This document shows, one piece after another, positions 48,689 through 57,314 of a DNA stretch of 64,000 nt. The notes beneath the pieces were generated by a model. It saw only the letters and a list, made by a program, of their open reading frames with translations. It searched no databases and had not been told where the DNA came from. The position numbers and the translations under genes are program-made. Position 1 is the stretch's first letter. Each line of letters begins with the position of its first letter. This stretch comes from Pseudescherichia sp032055545 (lineage in GTDB: Bacteria > Pseudomonadota > Gammaproteobacteria > Enterobacterales > Enterobacteriaceae): positions 12,978 through 76,977 of the forward strand of contig DAMBQR010000011.1 of the NCBI GenBank assembly GCA_032055545.1, read 5' to 3'.

Positions 48689-50830
48689 ATGAAGACCATA
48701 GCAATAATGAATCACCCTGGCGTTATTTTTAAAGAGACCGCATTGCAGGAGTTGAGCCAGCGCTTACATGCCATGGATTTTCGTATTCTCTATCCGGAGG
48801 ATGCTGATGATCTGCTGGGGCTCATTAACAATAACGCCAAAATTTGTGGCGCGATCGTTGACTGGGATAGCTATAACCTGAGTCTGACCCAGCAGATAAG
48901 CGCGTTGAACGATCGCCTACCGATCTATATGTTTGCCAATAAGAACAGCGCACTCGATCTCACCCTGCGCGACTTAGATACCAATATTCATTTTTTTGAG
49001 TATGCGCTCGACGTTGCCTGCGATATTGCCAATAAGATCCAGCAGGTCACGGAGGCCTACTACGATAAGATTCTGCCGCCGTTAACGAAGGCGCTTTTTA
49101 ACTATGTCAACGCCGGGAAATACACCTTTTGCACCCCTGGCCATATGTCGGGAACCGCGTTTCAGAAGAGTCCGGTCGGCAGCCTCTTTTATGATTTCTT
49201 TGGTGCCAACACCATGAAGTCAGATATCTCGATATCGGTATCGGAACTGGGTTCGCTGCTCGATCACACAGGCCCGCACAGAGAGGCCGAGGAGTATATT
49301 GCCCGCACCTTTAACGCCGAGCGGAGCTATATGGTGACCAACGGCACCTCGACGGCCAACAAAATTGTCGGCATGTATTCAGCGCCAGTCAAAAGTACGG
49401 TGCTGATCGACCGTAACTGTCATAAGTCCCTGACCCATCTATTGATGATGAGCGACGTGACCCCCATCTATCTGCGGCCTACCCGTAACACCTTTGGCAT
49501 TCTGGGTGGCATTCCGCAGAGCGAGTTTTCACGGGTGTCCATTCAGCAGAAAGTTGACTCGACGCCAGGCGCAAGCTGGCCGGTGCACGCGGTAATCACT
49601 AACTCTACCTATGATGGCCTGCTCTACGATACCGATTATATCAAGCAGAACCTGGAGGTGAACTCGATCCACTTTGATTCCGCCTGGGTTCCCTATACTA
49701 ACTTCAACCCTATCTATAAAGGGTTGTGCGGCATGAGCGGTGAGCGCACAGAGGGCAAGGTGATCTATGAGACGCAATCAACCCATAAGCTGCTGGCGGC
49801 GTTTTCCCAGGCATCCATGATCCATATTAAAGGCGACTTCAACGAGGAGACCTTTAATGAATCCTTTATGATGCATACCTCAACTTCGCCGCACTACGGC
49901 ATCGTTGCCTCCATCGAGACCGCAGCGGCGATGATGGAAGGCAGCGCCGGGAAACGGCTGGTGCAGAACTCCATCGCACGCGCCATCACCTTCCGCCAGG
50001 AGATTAAAAAGCTCCGCACCGAATGCGACGGCTGGTTCTTCGACGTCTGGCAACCGGAAGATATCAGCACTACCGAGTGTTGGCCGCTGAAAGGTGATGA
50101 TGCCTGGCACGGCTTTAGAGACATAGATGACGGCCATATGCATCTCGATCCGGTGAAGGTGACGCTATTAACGCCGGGGTTGAACAAGCAGGGCGAGATG
50201 ACGGCGCGCGGCATTCCGGCCTGGATCGTCTCGAAGTACCTCGACTATCACGGCATCGTGGTAGAGAAAACCGGTCCCTATAATCTGCTGTTCCTGTTCA
50301 GCATCGGTATCGATGAAACTAAAGCGTTAAGCCTGCTACGGGCGCTGACGGACTTTAAGCGCGAGTACGACAGCAACCAGCTTATTAAAGAGATGATGCC
50401 AGCGCTCTATGCTCTTGACCCTGGCTTCTATAAGGAGATGCGTATTCAGGAGCTGGCTCAGGGAATGCACGAGGTGATTGGCAAGCATAATCTGCCTGAA
50501 CTGATGTATCGCGCTTTTGAGACCCTGCCGAAAATGGTGATGAATCCATGGGCCGCCTGGCAGAAAGAGCTGAACGGTGACGTTGAAGAGGTCTACATCG
50601 ATGAGATGATTGGTCGCGTCAACGCCAACATGATCCTACCCTATCCGCCAGGCGTGCCGCTGGTGATGCCAGGCGAAATGCTGACGGAGAATAACCGTCC
50701 GGTGCTGGAGTTTATTCAGATGCTGTGCGAAATCGGTTCCCACTATCCTGGATTTGAGACCGATATTCACGGTGCGTACCGTAAGGCAGACGGCAGATAT
50801 ACGATAAAAGTGTTAAAAAACAGCCGTTAA
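48689..50830 (+). CDS. Lysine decarboxylase (CadA/LdcC family)
   Basis: A 713-residue PLP enzyme of fold III that makes cadaverine from lysine and consumes a proton. The N-terminal wing domain (1-130) has ICGAIVDWDSYNLSL. The PLP domain has CTPGHMSGTAFQKSPVG, TNGTSTANKIVGMYSAP, FDSAWVPYTNFNPIYKG and the Schiff-base Lys367 in ETQSTHKLLAAFSQAS, the CadA position. The C-terminal domain ends PYPPGVPLVMPGEML and GFETDIHGA. LdcC/CadA-type length and motifs separate it from ornithine and arginine enzymes, though substrate should be tested. With the antiporter it forms an acid-resistance operon. Confidence 0.9.
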   Translation: MKTIAIMNHPGVIFKETALQELSQRLHAMDFRILYPEDADDLLGLINNNAKICGAIVDWDSYNLSLTQQISALNDRLPIYMFANKNSALDLTLRDLDTNIHFFEYALDVACDIANKIQQVTEAYYDKILPPLTKALFNYVNAGKYTFCTPGHMSGTAFQKSPVGSLFYDFFGANTMKSDISISVSELGSLLDHTGPHREAEEYIARTFNAERSYMVTNGTSTANKIVGMYSAPVKSTVLIDRNCHKSLTHLLMMSDVTPIYLRPTRNTFGILGGIPQSEFSRVSIQQKVDSTPGASWPVHAVITNSTYDGLLYDTDYIKQNLEVNSIHFDSAWVPYTNFNPIYKGLCGMSGERTEGKVIYETQSTHKLLAAFSQASMIHIKGDFNEETFNESFMMHTSTSPHYGIVASIETAAAMMEGSAGKRLVQNSIARAITFRQEIKKLRTECDGWFFDVWQPEDISTTECWPLKGDDAWHGFRDIDDGHMHLDPVKVTLLTPGLNKQGEMTARGIPAWIVSKYLDYHGIVVEKTGPYNLLFLFSIGIDETKALSLLRALTDFKREYDSNQLIKEMMPALYALDPGFYKEMRIQELAQGMHEVIGKHNLPELMYRAFETLPKMVMNPWAAWQKELNGDVEEVYIDEMIGRVNANMILPYPPGVPLVMPGEMLTENNRPVLEFIQMLCEIGSHYPGFETDIHGAYRKADGRYTIKVLKNSR

Positions 50831-51150
50831 GATGAATATCGTTAAACGAGCGGCGGGGGTAACACCCGCCGAAAAAAGCTGGGTAACAGGTAGTTGCAAA
50901 ATGACACACTTTTGATGGTCATGATTTCATAAGAGATAAGAAAGGCTTATGAATCAGAAACGGCGAATGTCATGCTTTTGCCTGATATCCTGTTGCAGAA
51001 TATTACTGTTCGCTGGCCGTTAACGCTGGTTGCACTAAGCTTATTTTCACGCGGCGACGAAATATCTACTCTTTATACGCCGTGAGGTGAAAGAATTCTC
51101 TTTTACTGAATGCAGTATGATGTCTAATGTATTAATTCTGGAGGTCAGAA
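50831..51150. other. Intergenic region before ymdF
   Basis: A hairpin CGGCGGG/CCCGCCG (50851-50871) follows the decarboxylase stop, but what comes after is A-rich, not T-rich, on the plus strand, so it is at best a weak terminator. The rest is AT-rich and carries the ymdF promoter. I see no other gene. Confidence 0.5.
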
Positions 51151-51342
51151 ATGGCAGAACATCGTGGTGGTTCTGGTAACTTCGCAGAAGATCGTGAAAA
51201 AGCATCAGAAGCAGGTCGTAAAGGTGGCCAGCACAGCGGGGGTAACTTCAAAAATGACCCTGAGCGCGCATCAGAAGCTGGCAAAAAAGGGGGCAAAAGT
51301 AGCCATGGTGGTGGCGGCCAGGGCGGTGGCGGTAACCGCTAG
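51151..51342 (+). CDS. ymdF: YmdF, KGG-repeat stress protein
   Basis: A 63-residue, very hydrophilic Gly/Lys-rich protein (KGG/GsiB type). Two repeat units GNFAEDREKASEAGRKGGQH and GNFKNDPERASEAGKKGGKS are followed by a Gly/His/Asn tail. E. coli YmdF is nearly the same in the repeats and is located next to wrbA. Such proteins accumulate in stress and stationary phase. A strong AT-rich upstream region and CTGGAGGT before the ATG suggest high expression. Confidence 0.92.
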   Translation: MAEHRGGSGNFAEDREKASEAGRKGGQHSGGNFKNDPERASEAGKKGGKSSHGGGGQGGGGNR

Positions 51343-51400
51343 ATGCCAGTACCATCGCAGCGTAAGATAAGTTAATCCTATGACCCATCTTACGTTTGTC

Positions 51401-51430
51401 CCGCCGTCGGGTTCGCCCGGCGGTTTTTTT
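51401..51430 (+). terminator. Terminator of ymdF
   Basis: The stem CCGCCG(T)CGGG/CCCGGCGG with a short loop is followed directly by seven T residues. Confidence 0.85.
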
Positions 51431-51510
51431 ATCTCTTTTTTCCGCTAAGCCGTTGAACTGACTCTTCTGCCATCGCACACTACGGGGCTTCGTTCCGGGT
51501 CGGTGGTAAA

Positions 51511-52428
51511 ATGATCTCTTTTTTCTCTCGCTATAAATTATCCGTTAAGCCGCAGGAAGCCCTGCTGATCCTGATCACTATGTTCTGGGGCGGTACCTTT
51601 CTGGCCGTTCAATACGCCGTGACCCTGAGCGGGCCGCTCTTTTTTGTTGGTCTGCGCTTTGCCACGGCGGCAATCGCGGTCGCTCTGCTCTCTATTAACG
51701 TATTACGGGGCATCACCTGGCTGGAAGTCAAAGCTGGCGTAGCGATCGGCGTCTCTATTGCCTTCGGCTACGGCCTGCAAACATGGGGACTCCAGACCAT
51801 CTCCAGCAGCAAATCCGCCTTTATTACCGCGATGTATGTGCCTCTGGTTCCGCTGCTGCAATGGCTTTGCCTCGGCAAACTGCCGGGCCTGATGTCCTGC
51901 GTAGGGATCGCGCTGGCCTTTGCCGGACTGATATTGTTGGCAGGTCCAGATGGCAACCTGCTGGCGATGGGCGAGGGGGAGTGGATCACTTTGGTCAGCG
52001 CGGTGGCCATTGCCGCGGAAATTATTCTGATTAGCGCCTGGGCGGGCAGGGTCGATATCCGGCGGGTGACCGTGATCCAGCTGGCTACCGCGTCGCTGGT
52101 GGCGTTTGCCGCCGCCGGTCCGGCAGGGGAGTCCGTGCCGCCGTTCTCACCGGCGCTGCTGCTGGTCGCGATGGGGCTGGGCATTTTCAGCGCCATTATT
52201 CAGGTTACCATGAACTGGGCCCAGCGTAGCGTTTCCCCTACCCGGGCAACGGTGATCTATACCGGCGAACCGGTGTGGGCGGGCATTTTTGGTCGTCTGG
52301 CGGGTGAACGCCTGCCGCTGCTGGCCCTGTTTGGCGGGGTGCTGATTGTGCTCGGCGTGCTGGTCAGCGAGCTTAAGCTCAACCGAAAAAAAGCGCCGTC
52401 GGCGACGGCGTCATTAACCGAAGAGTAG
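51511..52428 (+). CDS. EamA-family transporter
   Basis: A 305-residue inner-membrane protein with ten predicted helices in two EamA repeats. MFWGGTFLAVQYAVTLSGPL opens the first repeat, with GLQTISSSKSAFITAMYVPL typical of the YdcZ/RhaT-like part, and ATVIYTGEPVWAGIFGRLAG closes the second. It is of the same superfamily as, but clearly different from, the transporter at 13813. Substrate unknown. It stands alone, convergent with the lysozyme-inhibitor-like gene. Confidence 0.82.
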   Translation: MISFFSRYKLSVKPQEALLILITMFWGGTFLAVQYAVTLSGPLFFVGLRFATAAIAVALLSINVLRGITWLEVKAGVAIGVSIAFGYGLQTWGLQTISSSKSAFITAMYVPLVPLLQWLCLGKLPGLMSCVGIALAFAGLILLAGPDGNLLAMGEGEWITLVSAVAIAAEIILISAWAGRVDIRRVTVIQLATASLVAFAAAGPAGESVPPFSPALLLVAMGLGIFSAIIQVTMNWAQRSVSPTRATVIYTGEPVWAGIFGRLAGERLPLLALFGGVLIVLGVLVSELKLNRKKAPSATASLTEE

Positions 52429-52438
52429 GGTGGCGCGG

Positions 52439-52834
52439 TCAGTTGGCTGGCGGTAGTGGGCAGCTGAGATCGCCCTCTTCGCACTGCATCAGCGAGGCCA
52501 GAAAGGCTTCGCGCTCGGCGGTTTTATCGTGCAGGCACTGGTTATGGATCATCGGCTGCACGCTTCCGCCCTCGGTGCCGGAGGCGATCAGCGCGCAGTC
52601 GGCGTCGCGCAGGCTAATCCACGTTTGCTGCGCCTTCTTCAACAGCTCGCGCTGCGGTGCTTCGGCTCGCTGTATGGCGGCCTGATAGGTTTCATTGAGT
52701 TTTTTATCTGCCGCCTGATACTGCTGTGCGGTACAGCTGTTCAGATCGGACTGGGTGCTGGCATTGTCACACTCGTCCGCCAGCGCGCCGGTGCTCAGCA
52801 GCAGAGCCGCGCCTGCTATAAATAGACGTTTCAT
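52439..52834 (-). CDS. LprI-like (DUF1311) exported protein
   Basis: A 131-residue exported protein. The signal peptide MKRLFIAGAALLLSTGALA is followed by the DUF1311/LprI domain with paired Cys residues (DECDNASTQSDLNSCTAQQY; ADCALI; NQCLH; MQCEEGDLSCPLPP). LprI-type proteins inhibit lysozyme in mycobacteria; in enterobacteria the role is unproved. Start 52834 has GGGGGG before it, and the longer frame runs into a REP element. Terminal disulphides are likely. Confidence 0.8.
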   Translation of the reverse strand: MKRLFIAGAALLLSTGALADECDNASTQSDLNSCTAQQYQAADKKLNETYQAAIQRAEAPQRELLKKAQQTWISLRDADCALIASGTEGGSVQPMIHNQCLHDKTAEREAFLASLMQCEEGDLSCPLPPAN

Positions 52835-52852
52835 TTTTCCCCCCATAAAAAA

Positions 52853-52877
52853 GCCGGATGCGCTGCGCTTATCCGGC
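52853..52877. repeat. REP-like palindrome
   Basis: GCCGGATGCGCTGCGCTTATCCGGC forms an almost perfect palindrome in the putA-lprI gap, the classical REP sequence type. Confidence 0.82.
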
Positions 52878-52894
52878 CTACGGTTACATTGTAG

Positions 52895-52920
52895 CCCCGG
52901 TAAGCGTAGCGCCACCGGGG
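52895..52920. repeat. REP-like palindrome, second copy identical to 63728
   Basis: CCCCGGTAAGCG and CGCCACCGGGG pair across a short centre. The 30 bases at 52891-52920 are identical to 63724-63753, eleven kilobases away. It follows putA on the minus strand. Confidence 0.8.
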
Positions 52921-52931
52921 ATTTTACACGA

Positions 52932-55900
52932 TTAACCGATTGTCATCAGGCTGGCGTTGCCTCCGGCCGCAGCGGTGTTGACGCTCAGGGAGCGCTCCAG
53001 GTAGAGACGCTCCAGCACGATCGCCGTTTCGCCCCGGGCAAAGCCCTGTACCGAGATAATCGCGCCATCGCGGGCGGCGACCTGCTCGCAGATCGTCCGC
53101 AGCTGGTCGGAGTCGCCGTGGTAGATCACCGCGTCAAACGACTGGCTCAGCAGCCCATCAGGCTTCGCGAAGACGATACGCTCCGCCACCGCCTGCGGCA
53201 GCTGTTTTAGCAGATCGCGATGCATTCCATCCTCCGGCCACAGCACCTTGCTGCCCACCGCCAGTACTGCCGCCAGCTGCACCAGCGCATCCTGCTCGTT
53301 GTCAGCCATGCACAGTACGCTATCCCGCGGCAGCAGGGTCCAGGTGTTGCGCTCGCCGGTAGGGCCAGGCAGCAGGCGCTGGGTACCGCTCTGCGCCTGC
53401 TCGCCAAACTGCTGGCAGAGTTCCACCAGCTCAGGGCGGCTGGTCGCCCAGGCACCTAGCGCCTCCAGCGGCTGAGCCAGCACGCTGCGCAGGCGGGCAT
53501 CCACTGGCCGCTCTGCATCGTGCCGTGCCAGGGTAATGCCCAGCGCATTTTGCGGTCGGCTTGCCAGCAGGCGGTAGAGATAGAGCGGCCCGCCCGCTTT
53601 AGGACCGGTACCGGATAATCCCTCACCGCCAAACGGCTGGACGCCAACGACCGCGCCGACCATATTGCGGTTGACGTAGAGGTTGCCAACGTAAGCGTTA
53701 CCGGTGACCTGGGCGATGGTCTCGTCGATACGGGTATGCACCCCGAGCGTCAGGCCATAGCCGGAAGCGTTGATCTGGCGGATGGTCTCATCCAGCTGGC
53801 TGCGGCTGTAGCGCACCACGTGCAGCACCGGACCGAAGACCTCTTTTTTCAGCTCGTCAATGCTGTCCAGCTCGATCAGCGTCGGGGCAACGAAGGTGCC
53901 GGTCTGCCACTCTTTCGCGTCCTCGCTATTTTCCCGCACCGCCTGGAACACTGTATGGCCTTTGGCCCGCATCGCCTGAATATGGCGTTCAATAGCGTTT
54001 TTCGCCTCGGCATCGATCACCGGACCGATATCGGTAGAGAGACGGCCAGGATTACCCATCCGGCTCTCCGCCATCGCGCCGCGCAGCATTTTCAGCGTGT
54101 GATCGGCAATATCCTCCTGCAGGCAGAGCAGGCGCAGCGCCGAGCAGCGCTGACCCGCGCTGTCAAACGCCGAGGCCATCACATCAACCACGACCTGCTC
54201 CGTCAGCGCCGAGGAGTCAACGATCATCGCATTCATACCGCCGGTTTCAGCGATCAGCGGCGTTGGACGACCCTGCGCGTCGAGGCGCGGCGCAATGCTG
54301 CGCTGCAGCAGGGTCGCGACCTCGGTCGAGCCGGTAAACATCACGCCGCGCACGCGGTTGTCGGCGGTCAGCTGCGCGCCAACGGTTTCGCCCCGGCCCG
54401 GCAGAAGCTGAACCACTCCGGCAGGCACGCCCGCTTCCCGCAGCAGGGCCACGCTCTGGGCAGCAATCAGCGGCGTCTGCTCCGCCGGCTTCGCCAGCAC
54501 GCTGTTACCTGCCGCGAGGGCAGCAGCAACCTGCCCGGTAAAGATCGCCAGCGGGAAGTTCCACGGGCTAATACAGACTACCGGACCCAATGGGCGGTGA
54601 GTCTCATTGTCAAAGTCGTCCCGTACCTGGCCCGCGTAGTAGCGCAGGAAGTCCACCGCTTCACGCACCTCGGCGATGGCGTTACTGAAGGTTTTACCCG
54701 CCTCACGCACCAGAATACCGATCAGCTGCTGGGTCTGATCTTCCATCAGCATGGCAGCACGCTCCAGAATGGCAGCGCGCTCCTCAGGCGGCGTGGCAAA
54801 CCAGATCGGTCCGTTGTTCACCGCGCTCTCCAGCGCCTGCTCAACTTCGGCAGCGGTGGCTTCCCGGGCGTAGCCGACAATGTCCTTCGGCTCCGCTGGG
54901 TTGATCACAGCAGTCATCTCGCCATCTTCGACCGGCTGCGCCAGCAACGGCCCGGCCTGCCAGCTCTGCAGCGCGCTGTTGAGCAGGGCAGAGGAGAGGG
55001 ACGCCAGTCGGTGTTCGTTCGCCAGATCCAGCCCGGCGGCGTTAACCCGGCCTTCGCCGTAAAGTTCCACCGGCAGCGGGATCTTCGGATGCGGCAGGCC
55101 AATCTGTCCCTCCTGGGCCGCCAGTTTTTCAACGGCGGTTACCGGGTCAGCTACAAGCTCGTCGAGGGGCAGGGTGGTGTCGGCGATGCGGTTAACAAAG
55201 GAGGTGTTCGCGCCGTTCTCCAGCAGGCGGCGGACCAGGTAGGCCAGCAGCGTTTCATGGGTACCAACCGGGGCGTAGATACGGCACGGGCGGTTCAGCT
55301 TACCGTCAGCAATATTGCCTACCACCTGCTCATAGAGCGGCTCGCCCATGCCGTGCAGGCACTGGAACTCATACTGGCCCGGATAGTAGTTCTCCCCGGC
55401 AAGCTGATAGATAGCGGCCAGGGTGTGGGCGTTATGGGTTGCAAACTGCGGGTAGATCAGGTTCGGTACGCTAAGCAACTTTTTCGCGCAGGCGATATAG
55501 GAGACGTCGGTGTAGACCTTGCGGGTGTAGACCGGATACCCCTCCAGCCCCTCAACCTGGGCGCGTTTGATTTCGCTGTCCCAGTAGGCGCCTTTTACCA
55601 GACGGATCATCAGGCGGCGGCGGCTGCGTGAGGCGAGGTCGGTCAGGTAGTCGATAACAAACGGGCAGCGCTTCATATAGGCCTGAATCACGAAGCCGAT
55701 GCCGTTCCAGCCCGCCAGATCCGGATCGAAACAGAGTTTTTCCAGCAGATCGAGGGAGATCTCCAGCCGGTCCGCCTCTTCGGCGTCGATGTTAATTCCA
55801 ATATCGTACTGGCGCGCCAGCAGGGTTAATGACTTCAGTCGCGGATAGAGTTCGCTCATCACCCGGTCATACTGCGCCCGGCTGTAGCGCGGATGCAGAG

Positions 55901-56894
55901 CTGACAGCTTGATGGAGATCCCTGGACCTTCATAGATGCCGCGGCCGTTAGAGGCTTTGCCGATGGCGTGGATCGCCTGCTGATAGGAGACCATATAGGC
56001 CTGCGCATCGGTGGCGGTCAGCGCCGCCTCGCCCAGCATATCGTAGGAGTAGCGGAACCCTTTCTCCTCCAGCTTGCGGGCGTTGGCCAGCGCTTCGGCG
56101 ATGGTTTCCCCGGTAACAAACTGCTCGCCCATCAGGCGCATCGCCATATCCACGCCTTTGCGGATCAGCGGCTCGCCGCTCTTGCCGATGATGCGGTTCA
56201 GCGAGCGCGAGAGGCTGGCTTCGTTATGGGTTGAGACCAGACGACCGGTAAACAGCAGCCCCCAGGTCGCCGCGTTAACAAATAGCGAGGGGCTGCGGCC
56301 GATATGCGACTGCCAGTTGCCGTTGCTGATTTTGTCGCGGATCAGCGCGTCGCGGGTTGCCTTGTCAGGAATACGCAGCAGCGCTTCGGCCAGGCACATC
56401 AGGGCCACGCCCTCCTGCGAGGAGAGGGAGAACTCCTGCAGCAGGCTCTGCACCATCCCGGCGCGGCCGGTGGCGGTTTTTTGATTGCGCAGCTTCTCTG
56501 CAAGGCGGTAGGCCAGCTTCTGGGCGCGATCGGCAACCGGCTCCGGCAGGCGCGCCTGCTCCAGCAGCATCGGCACGGCGTCGGTTTCTGCACGTCGCCA
56601 GGCGGCGGTGATGGCCGCACGGTTCACGGACTGGGGCAGGATCTGCTCGGCAAACTCCAGGAAGGGTTGATGCGGCTCATCTTTCACTACGCTGGCGTCG
56701 GCGTGTTCGCTCTCTATGCCGTTATTCTGGCCCGGTAGCTCCGGCAGCGCATCACCGCTCTCAACGCGCTCAAGATAGTTAAAGATGGCCTGCTTAATCA
56801 GCCAGTGCGGCGTGCGATCGATCTGCGTCGCGGCCTGCTTAATACGGTCACGCGTGGCGTCATCAAGCTTCACCCCCATCGTCGTGCTACCCAT
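52932..56894 (-). CDS. putA: PutA, proline dehydrogenase/P5C dehydrogenase and repressor
   Basis: A 1320-residue trifunctional protein. The N-terminal ribbon-helix-helix (MGVKLDDATRDRIKQAATQ) binds put operators. The FAD-dependent proline dehydrogenase follows (about 90-560; YDMLGEAALT and RLVKGAYWDSEIKRAQ). The aldehyde dehydrogenase (about 650-1120) has PWNFPLAIFTGQVAAALAAG, the catalytic Glu in AETGGMNAMIVDSS and the catalytic Cys in SAGQRCSALR. The start at 56894 follows AGGAG and matches E. coli; nine upstream codons are excluded. With proline bound and FAD reduced it leaves DNA for the membrane and derepresses putA and putP. Confidence 0.96.
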   Translation of the reverse strand: MGSTTMGVKLDDATRDRIKQAATQIDRTPHWLIKQAIFNYLERVESGDALPELPGQNNGIESEHADASVVKDEPHQPFLEFAEQILPQSVNRAAITAAWRRAETDAVPMLLEQARLPEPVADRAQKLAYRLAEKLRNQKTATGRAGMVQSLLQEFSLSSQEGVALMCLAEALLRIPDKATRDALIRDKISNGNWQSHIGRSPSLFVNAATWGLLFTGRLVSTHNEASLSRSLNRIIGKSGEPLIRKGVDMAMRLMGEQFVTGETIAEALANARKLEEKGFRYSYDMLGEAALTATDAQAYMVSYQQAIHAIGKASNGRGIYEGPGISIKLSALHPRYSRAQYDRVMSELYPRLKSLTLLARQYDIGINIDAEEADRLEISLDLLEKLCFDPDLAGWNGIGFVIQAYMKRCPFVIDYLTDLASRSRRRLMIRLVKGAYWDSEIKRAQVEGLEGYPVYTRKVYTDVSYIACAKKLLSVPNLIYPQFATHNAHTLAAIYQLAGENYYPGQYEFQCLHGMGEPLYEQVVGNIADGKLNRPCRIYAPVGTHETLLAYLVRRLLENGANTSFVNRIADTTLPLDELVADPVTAVEKLAAQEGQIGLPHPKIPLPVELYGEGRVNAAGLDLANEHRLASLSSALLNSALQSWQAGPLLAQPVEDGEMTAVINPAEPKDIVGYAREATAAEVEQALESAVNNGPIWFATPPEERAAILERAAMLMEDQTQQLIGILVREAGKTFSNAIAEVREAVDFLRYYAGQVRDDFDNETHRPLGPVVCISPWNFPLAIFTGQVAAALAAGNSVLAKPAEQTPLIAAQSVALLREAGVPAGVVQLLPGRGETVGAQLTADNRVRGVMFTGSTEVATLLQRSIAPRLDAQGRPTPLIAETGGMNAMIVDSSALTEQVVVDVMASAFDSAGQRCSALRLLCLQEDIADHTLKMLRGAMAESRMGNPGRLSTDIGPVIDAEAKNAIERHIQAMRAKGHTVFQAVRENSEDAKEWQTGTFVAPTLIELDSIDELKKEVFGPVLHVVRYSRSQLDETIRQINASGYGLTLGVHTRIDETIAQVTGNAYVGNLYVNRNMVGAVVGVQPFGGEGLSGTGPKAGGPLYLYRLLASRPQNALGITLARHDAERPVDARLRSVLAQPLEALGAWATSRPELVELCQQFGEQAQSGTQRLLPGPTGERNTWTLLPRDSVLCMADNEQDALVQLAAVLAVGSKVLWPEDGMHRDLLKQLPQAVAERIVFAKPDGLLSQSFDAVIYHGDSDQLRTICEQVAARDGAIISVQGFARGETAIVLERLYLERSLSVNTAAAGGNASLMTIG

Positions 56895-56951
56895 GCATCT
56901 ACTCCTCGTTATTATCGTCACTCTGTGTCGTTAGCGAGAAATATCCACCAT

Positions 56952-57127
56952 GTTGCAACTTTGTGCAACCGTGTTAATTGTGACGCGGCCAACAAGCTGA
57001 AAAATGAATGGATTGTTAACGATGAACGGACGTTAAAAAGTTGCACTAGCACCCCGTCAGGCCAGAAACCATGCGGTACTTAACACTTTTGCACGGTGTT
57101 ACCTGGCAAAGCGTGAGCGAGTGCAAC
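56952..57127. promoter_or_regulatory. put control region with four PutA boxes
   Basis: GTTGCA, the core site bound by the PutA ribbon-helix-helix, occurs at 56952-56957 and 57040-57045, and on the other strand at 56964-56969 and 57122-57127. The region lies between the divergent putA and putP genes, and each site should be occupied when proline is absent. The distances differ from what I recall for E. coli, where five sites are described. Confidence 0.75.
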
Positions 57128-57314
57128 CTATTAGAAAATGGTATCGTAACGGGGATGTAATTCATGTGAATGCCATGTTAAATCGATTGTGGTTAGGAAT
57201 CGCTTCCGGCAGGATACGGTCGCTCAACACAACAACGAGACCTTTTCCTCGTTCCGGAAAAGGTCAACGCAGCAGATATGACGTTTGCTGACGAAGAGAT
57301 CTGGAGACTTTTGA

